Source of the DNA: Pontivivens sp032464575
Lineage (GTDB): Bacteria; Pseudomonadota; Alphaproteobacteria; Rhodobacterales; Rhodobacteraceae
Assembly: GCA_032464575.1 (NCBI GenBank)
Contig: JAWDKM010000004.1
Coordinates: 124,001-188,000 of the forward strand
DNA length: 64,000 nt
Direction: 5' to 3'
Within the stretch, counting starts at the first letter, position 1. Each line of letters starts with the position of its first letter. The notes beneath the pieces are model-generated. The model made no database searches and was not told the origin of the DNA. It worked only from the letters and a program-made list of their open reading frames with translations. Positions 52,785 to 61,570 of the stretch are shown in pieces. Made by a program: the position numbers and the translations under genes.

Positions 52785-53042
52785 GCGCCAAGGGTAACTC
52801 CGAAGCCGTCTCCTGCGAGTGATTTCTGCGTCAATGCAGACGACACTTGTCTTACGAAAGCGTGAATTGTGACCTCGAGCGCACGTATTCACAGGTCAAA
52901 CGACTGAAAAACCGATCAGCGAATAACCCTGCGTTCATTTACGACCCGACGGGGCGATGCGCCGCGACCGTGGCGCACCATCGCGCCTGTCGCGCTTGAT
53001 CGGGCAGGCGCGCGATCCAATATGATCCGAAGATCGTAATTT

Positions 53043-53636
53043 ATGGATGTCGTCATGCTTCGGATCCTGCCCCTCATCGTACTGACCCTGACCCTCGCCG
53101 CCTGCTCCGGGCCGACGGAGCCGCCGCTGGCCCACGACCCGCCCCCGCTCGCGGCCGAGGATCGCTACATCACCCATGTCGAAGGGGCGAGCTTCGCCGG
53201 ATCGCTGGCGGAGATCCGCGCCTTCATGGAGGATCCCGGCGTGCTTTCCTTCACCGAGCCGACGCCGCGCATCCCCGGGATCGTGGAGATCACGCCCCTC
53301 GACGGCACCTTTCCGGACACCGGCGCCACCCGCCGCCTCGCCTTCGCCGACGGCAGCTTCGTCGTCGAGCGCGTGGTCCAGAACCGGCCCGGGCTCTTCC
53401 AGTACCAGGTCTGGAACCTGACCTCCGGGTCGGGCCGGGCGGTCGACCACATCCTCGGCGCATTCCGCTACGAACCGCGGGATGACGGCACGATCGAGGT
53501 CATCTGGACCTACCGCATCCTGCCGCGCTTCGGCCTCGTCCGGCCCTTCGTGCGCAGCTTCGTCGAGAACGACATCGCGCCCTTCATGGAATCGGGTCTG
53601 GACGGCGCGGCGGCAGCATTCAATGCTAGCCGTTGA
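53043..53636 (+). CDS. Lipoprotein with SRPBCC-like domain
   Basis: 197 residues. Lipobox LTLAACSGPT. The mature chain (GSLAEIRAFMEDPGVLSFTE, IVEITPLDGTFPDTGATRRL, FQYQVWNLTSGSGRAVDHIL, TYRILPRFGLVRPFVRSFVE) resembles polyketide-cyclase/SRPBCC hydrophobic-ligand binders. Outer-membrane or periplasm-anchored. It lies on the opposite strand to its neighbours, between chvG and the hemolysin-III gene, an inserted position. Confidence 0.65.
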   Translation: MDVVMLRILPLIVLTLTLAACSGPTEPPLAHDPPPLAAEDRYITHVEGASFAGSLAEIRAFMEDPGVLSFTEPTPRIPGIVEITPLDGTFPDTGATRRLAFADGSFVVERVVQNRPGLFQYQVWNLTSGSGRAVDHILGAFRYEPRDDGTIEVIWTYRILPRFGLVRPFVRSFVENDIAPFMESGLDGAAAAFNASR

Positions 53637-53639
53637 GGC

Positions 53640-55361
53640 TCAGATCGGCAGCCGCACCGTGAACCGGGCGCCGAGCCGCGTCTCGCCGTCTTCAGCAAGG
53701 ATGTTGTCGGCCTTGATGGTGCCCTGGTGCGCCTCGATGATCTGCTTGGAGATGGCGAGGCCGAGGCCCGAATGGTTGCCGAACTCCTGCCCTGGCCGCT
53801 CCGAATAGAAGCGGGAGAAGACGTCCTCGAGGTTGTCGGGCGGAATGCCCGGCCCGGTATCCTCGACCGTGACCACCGCCTTGCCGCCCTCCTCGAACAC
53901 CCGCGCCGTGACGCGCCCGCCCTCAGGCGTGAAGCTCAGCGCGTTGGTGATGAGGTTGACGAAGACCTGCGCGAGCCGGCCCTCCAGCCCCTGCACCTCA
54001 ATCGGCTGCTCGGGCGTCCCGGCCACGAGGGTGGCGCCCCGCTCCTCCGCCTGACCCTGGTTGTACTCCACCAGCGAGGCGACGAGCTGGCCCAGGTCGA
54101 AGGGCTCCATCTCCTCGCGCACCAGTTCGCTGTCGAGGCGCGAGGCGTTGGAGATGTCGGTGACCAGCCGGTCGAGCCGCTGCACGTCGCTCGCGATCAC
54201 GTCCATCAGCCGCTGCCGCTGCTCGTCGGTCTTGGCGTAGTGCATCGTGTCGACGGCGGATTTCAGCGAGGTGAGCGGGTTCTTGATCTCGTGCGCGACG
54301 TCGGCCGCGAAGGCCTCGTTCGCCTCGATCCGCTCGTAGAGCGCCTGCGTCATCAGGATCAGCGAACGGCTCAGATAGCCGATCTCGTCGGGCCGCGCGG
54401 TGAGGTCCGGGAAGTGGATCCGCTCCGGCGCCATGTCCCGGGTCGATCCGCTCGCCTTCTCCGCCGCCCCGGCCAGCACGCGCAGCGGCCGCGCGATGGA
54501 GTTGGCCAGCACGATGGACAGCGCGATGGACACCGTGAGCGCCAGCAGGAAGACCGTCATGAGCTGCCGCCGCTCAGCCGACACCAGCTCCTCGATATCC
54601 CCGCCCCGCGTCGACAGCAGCAGCGCCGCCGCGGGCTGCTCCGCAGGGCCCACCGGCAGCGTGACGGACATGATGTAGTCACCCGTCCTGTCCCGCGTGA
54701 TCACGGCCTGCGCCTGACCCGCCAGCCCCGCCTCCGCGAGCCGGCGAATGTCCTGCGCCGTGAGCACCTGAACCTCCCCCTCGACCTGGCGGATGAGCTG
54801 CGCCAGGCGGGCGATCGCCGTGTCGAACAGACGGCTGGCCTGCCGGGGCACCTCCTCGACCACCGTCTCGGCGACCGGCTCTCCGTCGTCGGTGTCCTCG
54901 GCGGCCTGCGTCTCGACCAGCTCCTCGGGCGCGACGGCCCCCGTATCGCCGATCAGGCGCACGCCGGTGTCGAACAGGCGCATGCGCGCATCCACCATGG
55001 CGCCGAAGTCGAGCAGCGTGGCGCGCGCCACCTCCCGGTCGAGGCCGGGTCCATCCGGCGCCGCCGCGAACTGGTCCAGCGTGCGTGCGACGATCGCCGC
55101 CTCGCGGACCAGCGCGCTCTGCCGTTCCTCGATCAGCGAGCTCTCGAACCGGCTCAGGAACAGGATCCCGATCACCAGGATCGCCTGCGCCACGAGGTTG
55201 AAGAAGACGATTCGCCGGGCGATGGGCGAGGTGCGGTAGAGCTTGACCTCCGCCGCATCGGGCACATCCGCCACCGGCACGGTCAGCCCGCCGCCCCGCT
55301 CCAGCTTCGGCAGGGACAGCCGCCGTCCCGCGCCCTCCTCCGGCCGGGTGGGTTTGTTCAC
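53640..55361 (-). CDS. chvG: Two-component sensor kinase ChvG
   Basis: 573 residues. Two membrane helices (about residues 48-70 and 265-288) flank a periplasmic sensor of ~200 residues, longer and more acidic here (PEELVETQAAEDTDDGEPVA) than in Rhizobium. A HAMP domain, the H box FAADVAHEIKNPL with His357, N box VNLITNALSF, G boxes VEDTGPGIPP and HSGLGLAISK follow. Senses acid or envelope stress in relatives and phosphorylates ChvI. Start ATG just beyond the chvI stop. Confidence 0.9.
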   Translation of the reverse strand: MNKPTRPEEGAGRRLSLPKLERGGGLTVPVADVPDAAEVKLYRTSPIARRIVFFNLVAQAILVIGILFLSRFESSLIEERQSALVREAAIVARTLDQFAAAPDGPGLDREVARATLLDFGAMVDARMRLFDTGVRLIGDTGAVAPEELVETQAAEDTDDGEPVAETVVEEVPRQASRLFDTAIARLAQLIRQVEGEVQVLTAQDIRRLAEAGLAGQAQAVITRDRTGDYIMSVTLPVGPAEQPAAALLLSTRGGDIEELVSAERRQLMTVFLLALTVSIALSIVLANSIARPLRVLAGAAEKASGSTRDMAPERIHFPDLTARPDEIGYLSRSLILMTQALYERIEANEAFAADVAHEIKNPLTSLKSAVDTMHYAKTDEQRQRLMDVIASDVQRLDRLVTDISNASRLDSELVREEMEPFDLGQLVASLVEYNQGQAEERGATLVAGTPEQPIEVQGLEGRLAQVFVNLITNALSFTPEGGRVTARVFEEGGKAVVTVEDTGPGIPPDNLEDVFSRFYSERPGQEFGNHSGLGLAISKQIIEAHQGTIKADNILAEDGETRLGARFTVRLPI

Positions 55362-55364
55362 GGA

Positions 55365-56060
55365 TCAGACCTCGGTGTAGCGGTACCCGACGCCGTAGAG
55401 CGTCTCGATGGACGAGAAGTCCTCGTCCACCTTCTTGAACTTCTTGCGGACCCGCTTGATGTGGCTGTCGATCGTGCGGTCATCGACATAGACCTGATCG
55501 TCGTAGGCCGCGTCCATGAGCTGGTCGCGGTTCTTCACGAAGCCCGGCCGCTGCGCCAGCGCCTGCAGGATCAGGAACTCCGTCACCGTCAGCGAGATCG
55601 AGGCCCCGTCCCACGTCACCGTGTGGCGCAGGCTGTCCATGACGAGCTTTCCGCGGGTCATGATCGTGTCCGCGTCCGGGTCCACCTCCTCCATCCGCGC
55701 GGCACGGCGGCGCAGCACGGCGCGGATCCGCTCCAGCAGAAGGCGTTGGGAGAAGGGCTTGCGCACGTAGTCGTCGGCCCCCATCCGCAGGCCCAGCACC
55801 TCATCGATCTCCTCGTCCTTGGAGGTGAGGAAGATCACCGGCAGGTCGTTCTTCTGCCGCAACCGGCGCAACAGCTCCATGCCGTCCATCCGCGGCATCT
55901 TGATGTCGAGCACGGCCAGATCGACCTCGCCGCGCGAGAGCACGGGCAGGGCCGCGGCCCCGTCGCTGAATGTGCTCACCTCGAATCCTTCCGATTCCAG
56001 GACCATCGACACCGAGGTGAGGATGTTCCTGTCGTCGTCAACCAGTGCAATGCTCGCCAT
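55365..56060 (-). CDS. chvI: Response regulator ChvI
   Basis: 231 residues. Receiver domain with Asp52 in LAVLDIKMPRMDG and the switch Thr in IFLTSKDEEI, then an OmpR-type winged helix (LVMDSLRHTVTWDGASISLT, RPGFVKNRDQLMDAAYDDQV, DSHIKRVRKKFKKVDEDF). Regulates envelope, exopolysaccharide and carbon-metabolism genes in relatives, including pckA in some. Divergent from pckA. Confidence 0.93.
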   Translation of the reverse strand: MASIALVDDDRNILTSVSMVLESEGFEVSTFSDGAAALPVLSRGEVDLAVLDIKMPRMDGMELLRRLRQKNDLPVIFLTSKDEEIDEVLGLRMGADDYVRKPFSQRLLLERIRAVLRRRAARMEEVDPDADTIMTRGKLVMDSLRHTVTWDGASISLTVTEFLILQALAQRPGFVKNRDQLMDAAYDDQVYVDDRTIDSHIKRVRKKFKKVDEDFSSIETLYGVGYRYTEV

Positions 56061-56124
56061 GTTTCCGCCCTGACACGTTCTTGTCTTACTTTATCACGCC
56101 TGCGGTCGGCGCGTGCAAGCGGTG

Positions 56125-56188
56125 GTGCGCACAACCCACGATTGTGCATCCAAAGCGGTTGCGGAAGATAATACCAATTTGTGCGCAC
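56125..56188. promoter_or_regulatory. Paired GTGCGCAC palindromes in the chvI-pckA region
   Basis: GTGCGCACAA (56125-56134) and TTGTGCGCAC (56179-56188) are 10-base inverted copies centred ~55 bases apart, with another TTGTGC at 56142. They lie in the divergent promoter region of chvI and pckA and could be binding sites for a regulator acting on both. Confidence 0.45.
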
Positions 56189-56350
56189 TGGATTTGCGAA
56201 TAGTTCACAGGTATCAAGGGGCGTCGCCGTCCGGGGCAGGTGACACACACCGCGAAACTGGCCCTTTCGCAGCGTCCGGGCAGAAAGAAACGTTGTGTCG
56301 CGTCGCCATTGAACATGCGCGGCACTCGTTTTCAGGAGCACGTTCTTCCC

Positions 56351-57952
56351 ATGGAGATCGGCAAGGTCAATCCAGACCACACCCTCGAGCGCACCGGTCT
56401 GACCGGCGTCGCGAAAACGCATTACAACCTCCTAGAGCCCGCCCTGATCGAGGCGGCCTGCTGCCGGGGCGAGGGCACGCTGGGACGCGGCGGGGCCTTC
56501 CTCGTCTCGACCGGCAAGCACACGGGCCGCTCGCCCAAGGACAAGTTCGTCGTGCGCGAACCCTCGGTCGAGGGCACCATCTGGTGGGAGAATAACGCGC
56601 CCATGGCGCCCGAGGCGTTCGAGCGGCTGCATGCCGACATGCTCGAGCATGTGAAGGGCGGCGAGCTCTTCGTGCAGGACCTCTACGGCGGGGCGGACCC
56701 CGCCTACCGGCTCAACGTGCGCGTGGTGACCGAGCTTGCCTGGCACAACCTCTTCATCCGCCACCTGCTGCGGCGGCCGGAGGTGGAGGAACTCGCGAGC
56801 TTCGTTCCCGAGTTCACCATCCTCAACTGCCCCTCCTTCTCGGCCGATCCCGACCGCCACGGCTGCCGGTCCGAGACGGTGATCGCGATCAGCATGGAGC
56901 AGAAGCTGATCCTGATCGGCGGCACCTCCTATGCGGGCGAGAACAAGAAATCCGTCTTCACGCTGCTGAACTACCTGCTGCCCGAACAGGGCGTGATGCC
57001 GATGCACTGCTCGGCCAACCACGCGGCCGACGACGACCAGGACGTCGCCGTCTTCTTCGGCCTGTCGGGCACCGGCAAGACCACGCTGTCGGCCGATCCG
57101 TCCCGCGTGCTCATCGGCGATGACGAGCATGGCTGGTCGAAGGACGGCACCTTCAACTTCGAGGGCGGCTGCTATGCCAAGACCATCGACCTGAACCCCG
57201 AGGCGGAGCCCGAGATTTACGGCACCACGTCCATGTTCGGCACGGTGATCGAGAACATGGTCTTCGATCCGCATACCAAGGAGCTCGACTTCCAGGACGA
57301 CAGCCTCACGCCGAACATGCGCTGCGCCTACCCGCTCCACTACATCTCCAACGCGTCCGAGACGGCGATGGGCGGCACACCGAAGAACATCGTGATGCTG
57401 ACCTGCGACGCCTTCGGCGTGCTGCCGCCCATCGCGCGGCTGACGCCTGCCCAGGCGATGTATCACTTCCTGTCGGGCTTCACCTCGAAGGTCGCGGGAA
57501 CCGAGAAGGGCGTGACCGAGCCCTCGCCCACCTTCTCCACCTGCTTCGGCGCGCCCTTCATGCCGCGCCGGCCGGAGGTCTACGGCGATCTCCTGCGCCG
57601 CAAGATCGCGGAGCACGGGGCCACCTGCTGGCTGGTCAACACCGGCTGGACCGGCGGCGCCTACGGGACGGGCAAGCGGATGCCGATCAAGGCGACCCGG
57701 GCGCTCCTGACCGCGGCCCTCGACGGCTCGCTGAACGACACGATCTTCCGCAAGGACGCGAATTTCGGGTTCGAGGTGCCGGTCAGCGTGCCGGGCTGCG
57801 ATGATCTGCTCGACCCGCGCGCGACCTGGGCCGATCCGGCGGCGTACGACGCGCAGGCCGCCAAGCTGGTCGCGATGTTCGCGGACAACTTCGCGCAGTA
57901 CGAGCGTCATGTGGACGCCGAGGTGAAGGCCGCGGCGGTCACCGCCGCCTGA
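56351..57952 (+). CDS. pckA: Phosphoenolpyruvate carboxykinase (ATP)
   Basis: 533 residues. TGKHTGRSPKDKFVV, the P-loop GLSGTGKTTLSADPS (near residue 240), metal loop IGDDEHGW and NTGWTGGAYGTGKRM are the ATP-type PEPCK signatures. Converts oxaloacetate to phosphoenolpyruvate at the start of gluconeogenesis from C2/C4 carbon, fitting the ethylmalonyl-CoA enzyme at 61571. ATG at 56351 gives the normal family start; the frame is open upstream without homology. A very strong hairpin follows. Confidence 0.95.
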   Translation: MEIGKVNPDHTLERTGLTGVAKTHYNLLEPALIEAACCRGEGTLGRGGAFLVSTGKHTGRSPKDKFVVREPSVEGTIWWENNAPMAPEAFERLHADMLEHVKGGELFVQDLYGGADPAYRLNVRVVTELAWHNLFIRHLLRRPEVEELASFVPEFTILNCPSFSADPDRHGCRSETVIAISMEQKLILIGGTSYAGENKKSVFTLLNYLLPEQGVMPMHCSANHAADDDQDVAVFFGLSGTGKTTLSADPSRVLIGDDEHGWSKDGTFNFEGGCYAKTIDLNPEAEPEIYGTTSMFGTVIENMVFDPHTKELDFQDDSLTPNMRCAYPLHYISNASETAMGGTPKNIVMLTCDAFGVLPPIARLTPAQAMYHFLSGFTSKVAGTEKGVTEPSPTFSTCFGAPFMPRRPEVYGDLLRRKIAEHGATCWLVNTGWTGGAYGTGKRMPIKATRALLTAALDGSLNDTIFRKDANFGFEVPVSVPGCDDLLDPRATWADPAAYDAQAAKLVAMFADNFAQYERHVDAEVKAAAVTAA

Positions 57953-57959
57953 TCTGATA

Positions 57960-57997
57960 TGTTACAGGATCCGCGCTCGACCGCGGATCCTGTAACA
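57960..57997 (+). terminator. 16-bp perfect hairpin after pckA
   Basis: TGTTACAGGATCCGCG-CTCGAC-CGCGGATCCTGTAACA, followed by CTT. Perfect arms of 16 bases with a six-base loop, 8 bases after the stop. Strong RNA structure; bidirectional terminator likely. Confidence 0.8.
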
Positions 57998-58074
57998 CTT
58001 CCCCAAGCCCTCCCGCCCGTCTTAGACGCCTCTCGGCGCCTCATCCGGTTGGGCCGGGCGCGCCTGCGGCGCGA

Positions 58075-58578
58075 TCAACCCGACCACGCGAGCGCCCGCG
58101 CCTCCAGCACCTTCACGAAGGCATCCTTCCCGTCCAAGTAGGTCTCCATGTCCGCCACCTCCGCCGCAAGCCGGAGCTTGAGCCCACCGTAGGCCGCGGC
58201 CTCCTCCGGATGGGCCCGCAGATAGTCCCGCAACACGACATGCCGCTTCAGACCGTCGGAGCCGGTGGCGAAGGCGTGCAGATGATGCGTCCGCCGCCCC
58301 GCGACCGTCCGCCGGAAGTACCGGCGCCCCGGAATGCCGTAGGCTCCAAGCCCTTCATATCCCAGCGCTTCCAGCCGCTCCACCGCTGCGTCAGCTACCA
58401 CGATGTCGGAGACCTCGGGCAGCATGTCGAGGATCGGCTTGGCCGCGAGACCCGGTACCGACGTGCTGCCGATATGGTGGATCGCAACCAGCCCCTCCCC
58501 GAACGCCGGCGCGATCCGCGCGACCTCCTGCCCGAACGCCACGGGCCAGTCCGCATCGTAGGACACCACCTCGACCAA
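58075..58578 (-). CDS. GrpB-like nucleotidyltransferase (UPF0157)
   Basis: 167 residues. IHHIGSTSVPGLAAKPILDM has the GSTS-type nucleotidyltransferase motif of the GrpB/UPF0157 family, followed by YFRRTVAGRRTHHLHAFATG and FRDYLRAHPE-like RDYLRAHPEEAAAYGGLK. All conserved blocks intact; substrate unknown. Minus strand, two genes from VOC. Confidence 0.85.
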   Translation of the reverse strand: MVEVVSYDADWPVAFGQEVARIAPAFGEGLVAIHHIGSTSVPGLAAKPILDMLPEVSDIVVADAAVERLEALGYEGLGAYGIPGRRYFRRTVAGRRTHHLHAFATGSDGLKRHVVLRDYLRAHPEEAAAYGGLKLRLAAEVADMETYLDGKDAFVKVLEARALAWSG

Positions 58579-58584
58579 AGCCCG

Positions 58585-58619
58585 CTCCTTCTGCCTTGCA
58601 AAAATATCCCGGGGAGTTC
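58585..58619 (-). repeat. Degenerate gene-end element
   Basis: On the minus strand GGGATATTTTTGCAAGGCAG then AAGGAG. It keeps the GGGATATTT and GAAG parts but not the GCCTCCGGCGG part. Weak copy. Confidence 0.35.
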
Positions 58620-58657
58620 GGGCCGTCAGGCCCGAGCGGGGCGGAGCCCCTACGCCC

Positions 58658-59038
58658 TCAACCGTAGGACGACACCTCGATCAAGTTCCCGTCCGGATCG
58701 TTGAAATAGACCGACATGATCGCCCCGCGCGCCCCCGTCTTTGCCACCGGCCCCTCGACGACCGCCACGCCTGCCGTCTCCAGCCGTGCCACGACCTCCT
58801 CCGGCGTGGCCTCCGTCACGAGACAGACATCGCCGCAGCCGATGGCGGCATGGTTCCGGGTCTCCTGTCCCAGCACCTGCAAATTGATCTTCTGATCGCC
58901 CACCTTCAGAGCCCGCCGTCCGCCGGCAAAGGTCACGGCCTCCACCCCCAGCACCCGTTCGTAGAAGGCCACCGCCGCCTCGATGTCGCGGACGGTGAGC
59001 ACGATGTGGTCGATGGCGGTGACGAGCGGCATGGGCAT
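58658..59038 (-). CDS. VOC-family (glyoxalase-fold) protein
   Basis: 126 residues. Two beta-alpha-beta-beta-beta modules: TAIDHIVLTVRDIEAAVAFY, HAAIGCGDVCLVTEA and MSVYFNDPDGNLIEVSSYG. Metal ligands likely His near the start and Glu near the end. Function within the superfamily unknown. No operon partner in tight linkage; divergent to the gamma-glutamyltransferase gene, with 62 bases between. Confidence 0.82.
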   Translation of the reverse strand: MPMPLVTAIDHIVLTVRDIEAAVAFYERVLGVEAVTFAGGRRALKVGDQKINLQVLGQETRNHAAIGCGDVCLVTEATPEEVVARLETAGVAVVEGPVAKTGARGAIMSVYFNDPDGNLIEVSSYG

Positions 59039-59100
59039 CCTCCTTGCGCGCCAGCCTGCCCCGGGCGATATGCGCGAGGCCAGAAGAAACGGGAGACGCC

Positions 59101-60525
59101 ATGACCGCCATCGCCGCAGGACATGCCCTGACCGCCGGGGCCGGGCACGAGGTGCTGCGCGCCGGGGGCAGTGCGGTGGACGCCTGCATCGCGGCTTGCT
59201 TCATGGCCTTCGTTGCCGAACCGGTGCTCGCTCAACCCTTGGGCGGCGGGTTCCTGATGGCGGCTCCGGCCGGAGGGACGCCCCGGCTGCTCGACGGGTT
59301 CGTGCGGACGCCGCGGCTGCGGGCGGAGGGGGATGTCCGCAGCATCGAGGCGGATTTCGGCACCTCCACCCAGGTCTTCCACATCGGTGCCGGCACGATC
59401 GCGGTGCCGGGCCTCGTCCCCATGCTCTTCGAGGCGCATGAGCGGCTCGGCCACATCCCGATGGCCGAACTCGCCGCTCCCGCGGTCCGCGCGGCGCGCG
59501 AGGGCGTCGCGGTGTCGGAGATGCAGGCCTCCATCGCGCGCATCGTCACCCCGATCCTCGCCGCGACGGCGGAGACGAAGGCCCTGCACCTCGACGACGG
59601 CGCACCGGCGCAGCAGCACCGCAACCCGGCCCTCGCCGACGCGCTGGAGGTGCTGGCGATCGAGGGGCCGCGGCTCTTCACCGAGGGCGAGGTGGCGCAG
59701 GCGCTCTGCGCCCTGCCCGGTGCGGTCCTCACCCCGCTCGACCTGCGCCGCCACACACCGCGCTGGCGCGACCCGCTGGAGGCCGAGCGGGCCGGGACGC
59801 GGCTGCACCTGACGCCTGCCCCCTCGATCACCGGCGCGGCCCTCGCGCTTGCGCTCGACGCGCTGCCCCGGCGGCCGGATGCACTCACCATCGCCGCCGC
59901 GCTCCAGTCCCTGGAGAACGCCGCCACCCTGCCCGAGAACGCCCGGGCCGAGGTCCTGCGCACTGCCCTCGCTCGCCACGCCGTGCGGCAGACCGGCACG
60001 ACGCAGATCTCGGCTATTGATCGCGAGGGGAACGGTGCCGCGTTCACCATCTCCAACGGCGCGGGCGCGGGGCTCGTCGTGCCGGGGACCGGGATCATGC
60101 CGAACAACATGCTGGGCGAGGAGGACCTGCTGCCGGACGGTCCCGAGAGCTGGCCGCTCGACACGCGGCTGGGCTCCGCGATGTGTCCGATGGCGCTGCA
60201 CGATGCGGAGGGCGGGGTGACGCTGCTCGGCTCCGGCGGGTCGAGCCGCATCCGCTCGGCGCTGCTGCAAGTGCTGCTGCACCTCGCCGACGGCGCCCGG
60301 CCGGCGGAGGCGATCGCCGCACCGCGCTTGCATGTGGAGAAGGGCCGCCTCGCCTTCGAACCGATGGAGGAGGCGCGCGACGCCCTCCTCGCCGCCTGGC
60401 CTGAGGCGACCGAATGGCCCGCCCCCTCCCCCTATTTCGGCGGGGTCCACGCCGTCCGCCGCACCCGCCGAGGCGTCTTCGAGGCGGCTGCCGATGCCAG
60501 GCGGGACGGGGCCGCGCTCACCTGA
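59101..60525 (+). CDS. Gamma-glutamyltransferase family protein (short form)
   Basis: 474 residues, shorter than the usual 530-580 and lacking a signal peptide, so cytoplasmic if active. AGGSAVDACIAACFMAFVAE, LAQPLGGGFLMAAPAG, the nucleophile region TGTTQISAIDREGN (Thr300 or 301), PNNMLGEED and the oxyanion loop LGSGGSSRIRSALLQV are recognisable. The segment around the autoprocessing site deviates (TTQ for the more usual TTH). GGGAGACGCC precedes the ATG. It should process into two subunits if functional. Confidence 0.75.
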   Translation: MTAIAAGHALTAGAGHEVLRAGGSAVDACIAACFMAFVAEPVLAQPLGGGFLMAAPAGGTPRLLDGFVRTPRLRAEGDVRSIEADFGTSTQVFHIGAGTIAVPGLVPMLFEAHERLGHIPMAELAAPAVRAAREGVAVSEMQASIARIVTPILAATAETKALHLDDGAPAQQHRNPALADALEVLAIEGPRLFTEGEVAQALCALPGAVLTPLDLRRHTPRWRDPLEAERAGTRLHLTPAPSITGAALALALDALPRRPDALTIAAALQSLENAATLPENARAEVLRTALARHAVRQTGTTQISAIDREGNGAAFTISNGAGAGLVVPGTGIMPNNMLGEEDLLPDGPESWPLDTRLGSAMCPMALHDAEGGVTLLGSGGSSRIRSALLQVLLHLADGARPAEAIAAPRLHVEKGRLAFEPMEEARDALLAAWPEATEWPAPSPYFGGVHAVRRTRRGVFEAAADARRDGAALT

Positions 60526-60583
60526 GGCTGGGCTTTTTGGATTCGCCCAAATATCGAGACGGACCGCTGGCAGCAGGCGCTGC

Positions 60584-60613
60584 CAACAGGCGTATTTTTC
60601 GGAAAGATGAAAG
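60584..60613 (+). repeat. Gene-end element between GGT and TauE genes
   Basis: CAACAGGCGTATTTTTCGGA then AAGATGAAAG, with the tail GAAAGATGAAG like the copy at 828. A weak oppositely oriented GATATTTGGGCG also occurs at about 60544-60556. Lies between convergent genes. Confidence 0.5.
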
Positions 60614-60617
60614 GGAG

Positions 60618-61397
60618 TCAGCCCGCCAGCCCCCGCCGGAGCAGGTTGAGCCCGGCGAGGACCAGCACCACGAGCGTGGCGCGCCGGAACGTCTCCTGCG
60701 CGAGGCGGTCCTGCACCCAGAGACCGACGGCCATGCCGGCGAAGGCCGGGGCGATCAGGAGGACGGAGAGGGGCAGTGTCACTGCGTTCAGCACGCCGGT
60801 GACCCCGTGGATGCTCGTCACCACGATGAGGCCGAGGAGGAAGATGACGCCCTGGATGCGCACCTGCTCTACCTTCGGCACGCCGCGGGCGAGCATGTAG
60901 AGCACCACCGGCGGGCCGGTGACGGCCGCGAGGCCGCCGAAGATGCCCGCGACCCCGGCCGAGACGGCACCGGCCGCGGGGCGGCGGGCCATCTCCGCGC
61001 TCGGCCGCCAGCCTGCGAGCTGGATGGCGGCGAAGAAGGTTACGCCGACGCCGAGGATCAGGAGGAGCGTGGGGGCGGGCAGGATGCTCACCAGCGGCGC
61101 CACCAGACCCATCACCACAACGATGCCAAGGGTGTAGGCGCGGAAGGTGCGCAGACTCTCCAGCGCCTTGCCGAGGCCGTCGCGCAGGGCCTGCCAGACA
61201 TTCGTCAGCAGCGCGGGCAGCATCAGGGCCGCCACCGCGACCGCCGCCGGGAGGATGGAGCCAATGCCAGAGACGGCCACCATCGGCAGTGCGAAGCCCA
61301 CCGCGCCCTTCACGAATCCGGCGACGAACATGACGAGGGCGGCGAGGACGAGGCTGACGGCATCGTACTCGGCGAGGAGCGGCGCGAAGAAGGACAT
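60618..61397 (-). CDS. TauE/SafE-family permease
   Basis: 259 residues with about eight transmembrane segments. FVAGFVKGAVGFALPMVAV and GIFGGLAAVTGPPVVLYMLA are the family's repeated G-rich motifs. Members export or import organosulfur or other small anions such as sulfoacetate. The ATG at 61397 gives MSFFAPLLAEYDAV. No associated gene indicates the substrate. Confidence 0.83.
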   Translation of the reverse strand: MSFFAPLLAEYDAVSLVLAALVMFVAGFVKGAVGFALPMVAVSGIGSILPAAVAVAALMLPALLTNVWQALRDGLGKALESLRTFRAYTLGIVVVMGLVAPLVSILPAPTLLLILGVGVTFFAAIQLAGWRPSAEMARRPAAGAVSAGVAGIFGGLAAVTGPPVVLYMLARGVPKVEQVRIQGVIFLLGLIVVTSIHGVTGVLNAVTLPLSVLLIAPAFAGMAVGLWVQDRLAQETFRRATLVVLVLAGLNLLRRGLAG

Positions 61398-61417
61398 GCG
61401 CGTTTCGTCGCACGGCC

Positions 61418-61436
61418 GCATTGCGCAAGGCAATGC
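61418..61436. promoter_or_regulatory. Palindrome GCATTGC-N5-GCAATGC upstream of mcd
   Basis: GCATTGC-GCAAG-GCAATGC, 7-bp perfect arms, in the divergent region between the permease and mcd, about 135 bases before the mcd start. The core TTGCGCAA is itself a palindrome. A TTGACC (61489) with TAGTGT 17 bases on may be the mcd promoter. Confidence 0.45.
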
Positions 61437-61570
61437 TAATAAACGGTCTTCTGCGGCAAATTGAGCGCACGATAATTACGAGACAAACTTGACCCTCGCG
61501 CGCGCGCGGCCTAGTGTCTGCTCGCAGATGCAGCGGAGATTCCGCACCGCCACAAGATGCGAGGACGACG

